Shown: piece after piece, positions 63,903 to 64,000 of the stretch
How the letters are laid out: every line of letters begins with the position of its first letter
Numbering within the stretch: position 1 is the stretch's first letter
Assembly (NCBI RefSeq): GCF_030553055.1
Contig: NZ_CP130713.1
Location: 6,138,001-6,202,000 of the forward strand
Length of the DNA stretch: 64,000 bases
Direction of reading: 5' to 3'
Source: Streptomyces sp. XD-27
GTDB taxonomy: Bacteria; Actinomycetota; Actinomycetes; Streptomycetales; Streptomycetaceae
Notes under the pieces: generated by a model
Database searches by the model: none
Told to the model about the DNA's origin: nothing
What the model saw: the letters and a program-made list of their open reading frames with translations, nothing else
Program-made: the position numbers and the translations under genes

Positions 63903-64000
63903 TCAGCTGCCGGGCTTCGTGCCCTTCTTGGAGGCGAACGTGACCTGGCACCTCTTCGCCTTCTTGGACGAGTCGGCCTTCGTGCCCGTGACCCTGACGG
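63903..64000 (-). CDS. C-terminal end of an unidentified gene (partial)
   Basis: Only the last 32 codons are in the window, reading VRVTGTKADSSKKAKRCQVTF..KKGTKPGS and a TGA at 63903-63905. The end is Lys/Ser/Thr-rich with one Cys. It resembles the tail of a secreted or surface protein, but the family cannot be named. The strong hairpin just beyond the stop supports a real gene end. Confidence 0.55.
   Translation of the reverse strand, partial: VRVTGTKADSSKKAKRCQVTFASKKGTKPGS

Overview
The window is a piece of a Streptomyces chromosome. It is very GC-rich with G/C-biased third codon positions and many GTG starts. It also carries hallmark Streptomyces content: a cutRS two-component pair beside hemH and suhB, a conservon (cvnA-D) with a paired CYP157/CYP154-type P450 set, a SepF paralogue, Hen1/Pnkp RNA repair, an HTH-MurA fusion next to an actinobacterial aconitase, and numerous DUF families. 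From memory, the order hemH-suhB-cutR-cutS and the adjacency murA2-acnA match the Streptomyces coelicolor chromosome. I saw no rRNA, tRNA, CRISPR array, insertion sequence or prophage.

Layout. 1-6.8 kb: the 5' part of a lactone oxidase-type flavoenzyme, an MFS exporter, hemH, an inositol monophosphatase, a small conserved protein and cutRS. 7.2-31.3 kb: a deeply conserved actinobacterial housekeeping block (DUF4193, DUF3093, dut, DUF3710, OB-fold, DUF3159, two TrkA proteins, a KimA-like permease, a TrmA-family RNA methyltransferase), whose order I also recall from Mycobacterium. It is opened here by two inserted modules: kdpFABC-DE with an extra 27-residue peptide gene, and a conservon with two P450s. 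The first P450 lacks the K-helix ExxR arginine and runs 178 bp into the next gene.

31.4-44.7 kb: a mixed region with a secreted HNH nuclease, DUF402, a SepF-like protein, an AAA ATPase, a MazG-type pyrophosphohydrolase, an F420-type oxidoreductase and a homocysteine methyltransferase with a Gly/Thr tail. It continues with the Hen1-Pnkp RNA repair operon and arginine deiminase followed by ornithine carbamoyltransferase. 44.8-52.8 kb: an aromatic-acid catabolic island, probably for 2-aminobenzoate (anthranilate) through CoA thioesters: CoA ligase, FAD monooxygenase/OYE-reductase fusion, enoyl-CoA hydratase, acyl-CoA dehydrogenase, RidA deaminase and a PaaX-type repressor. The two plus-strand operons share an identical 13-bp dyad at the same distance from a -10-like box, which I read as the PaaX operator.

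52.8-57.9 kb: an XRE-HTH/MurA fusion with dyads at its own start, a VOC protein, and aconitase behind an iron-box-like sequence. 57.9-64 kb: a decayed or error-rich segment with an MFS remnant, an intact secreted FG-GAP protein, a GH92 mannosidase gene broken by four frameshifts behind a LacI-type operator, and the end of another gene. Short tandem repeats (14-26 bp units) are unusually frequent between genes throughout.

Functionally, the clearest themes are potassium homeostasis (Kdp, two TrkA subunits, KimA-like permease within 19 kb), signal transduction (CutRS, KdpDE, conservon), RNA repair/modification, and PaaX-controlled aromatic catabolism.
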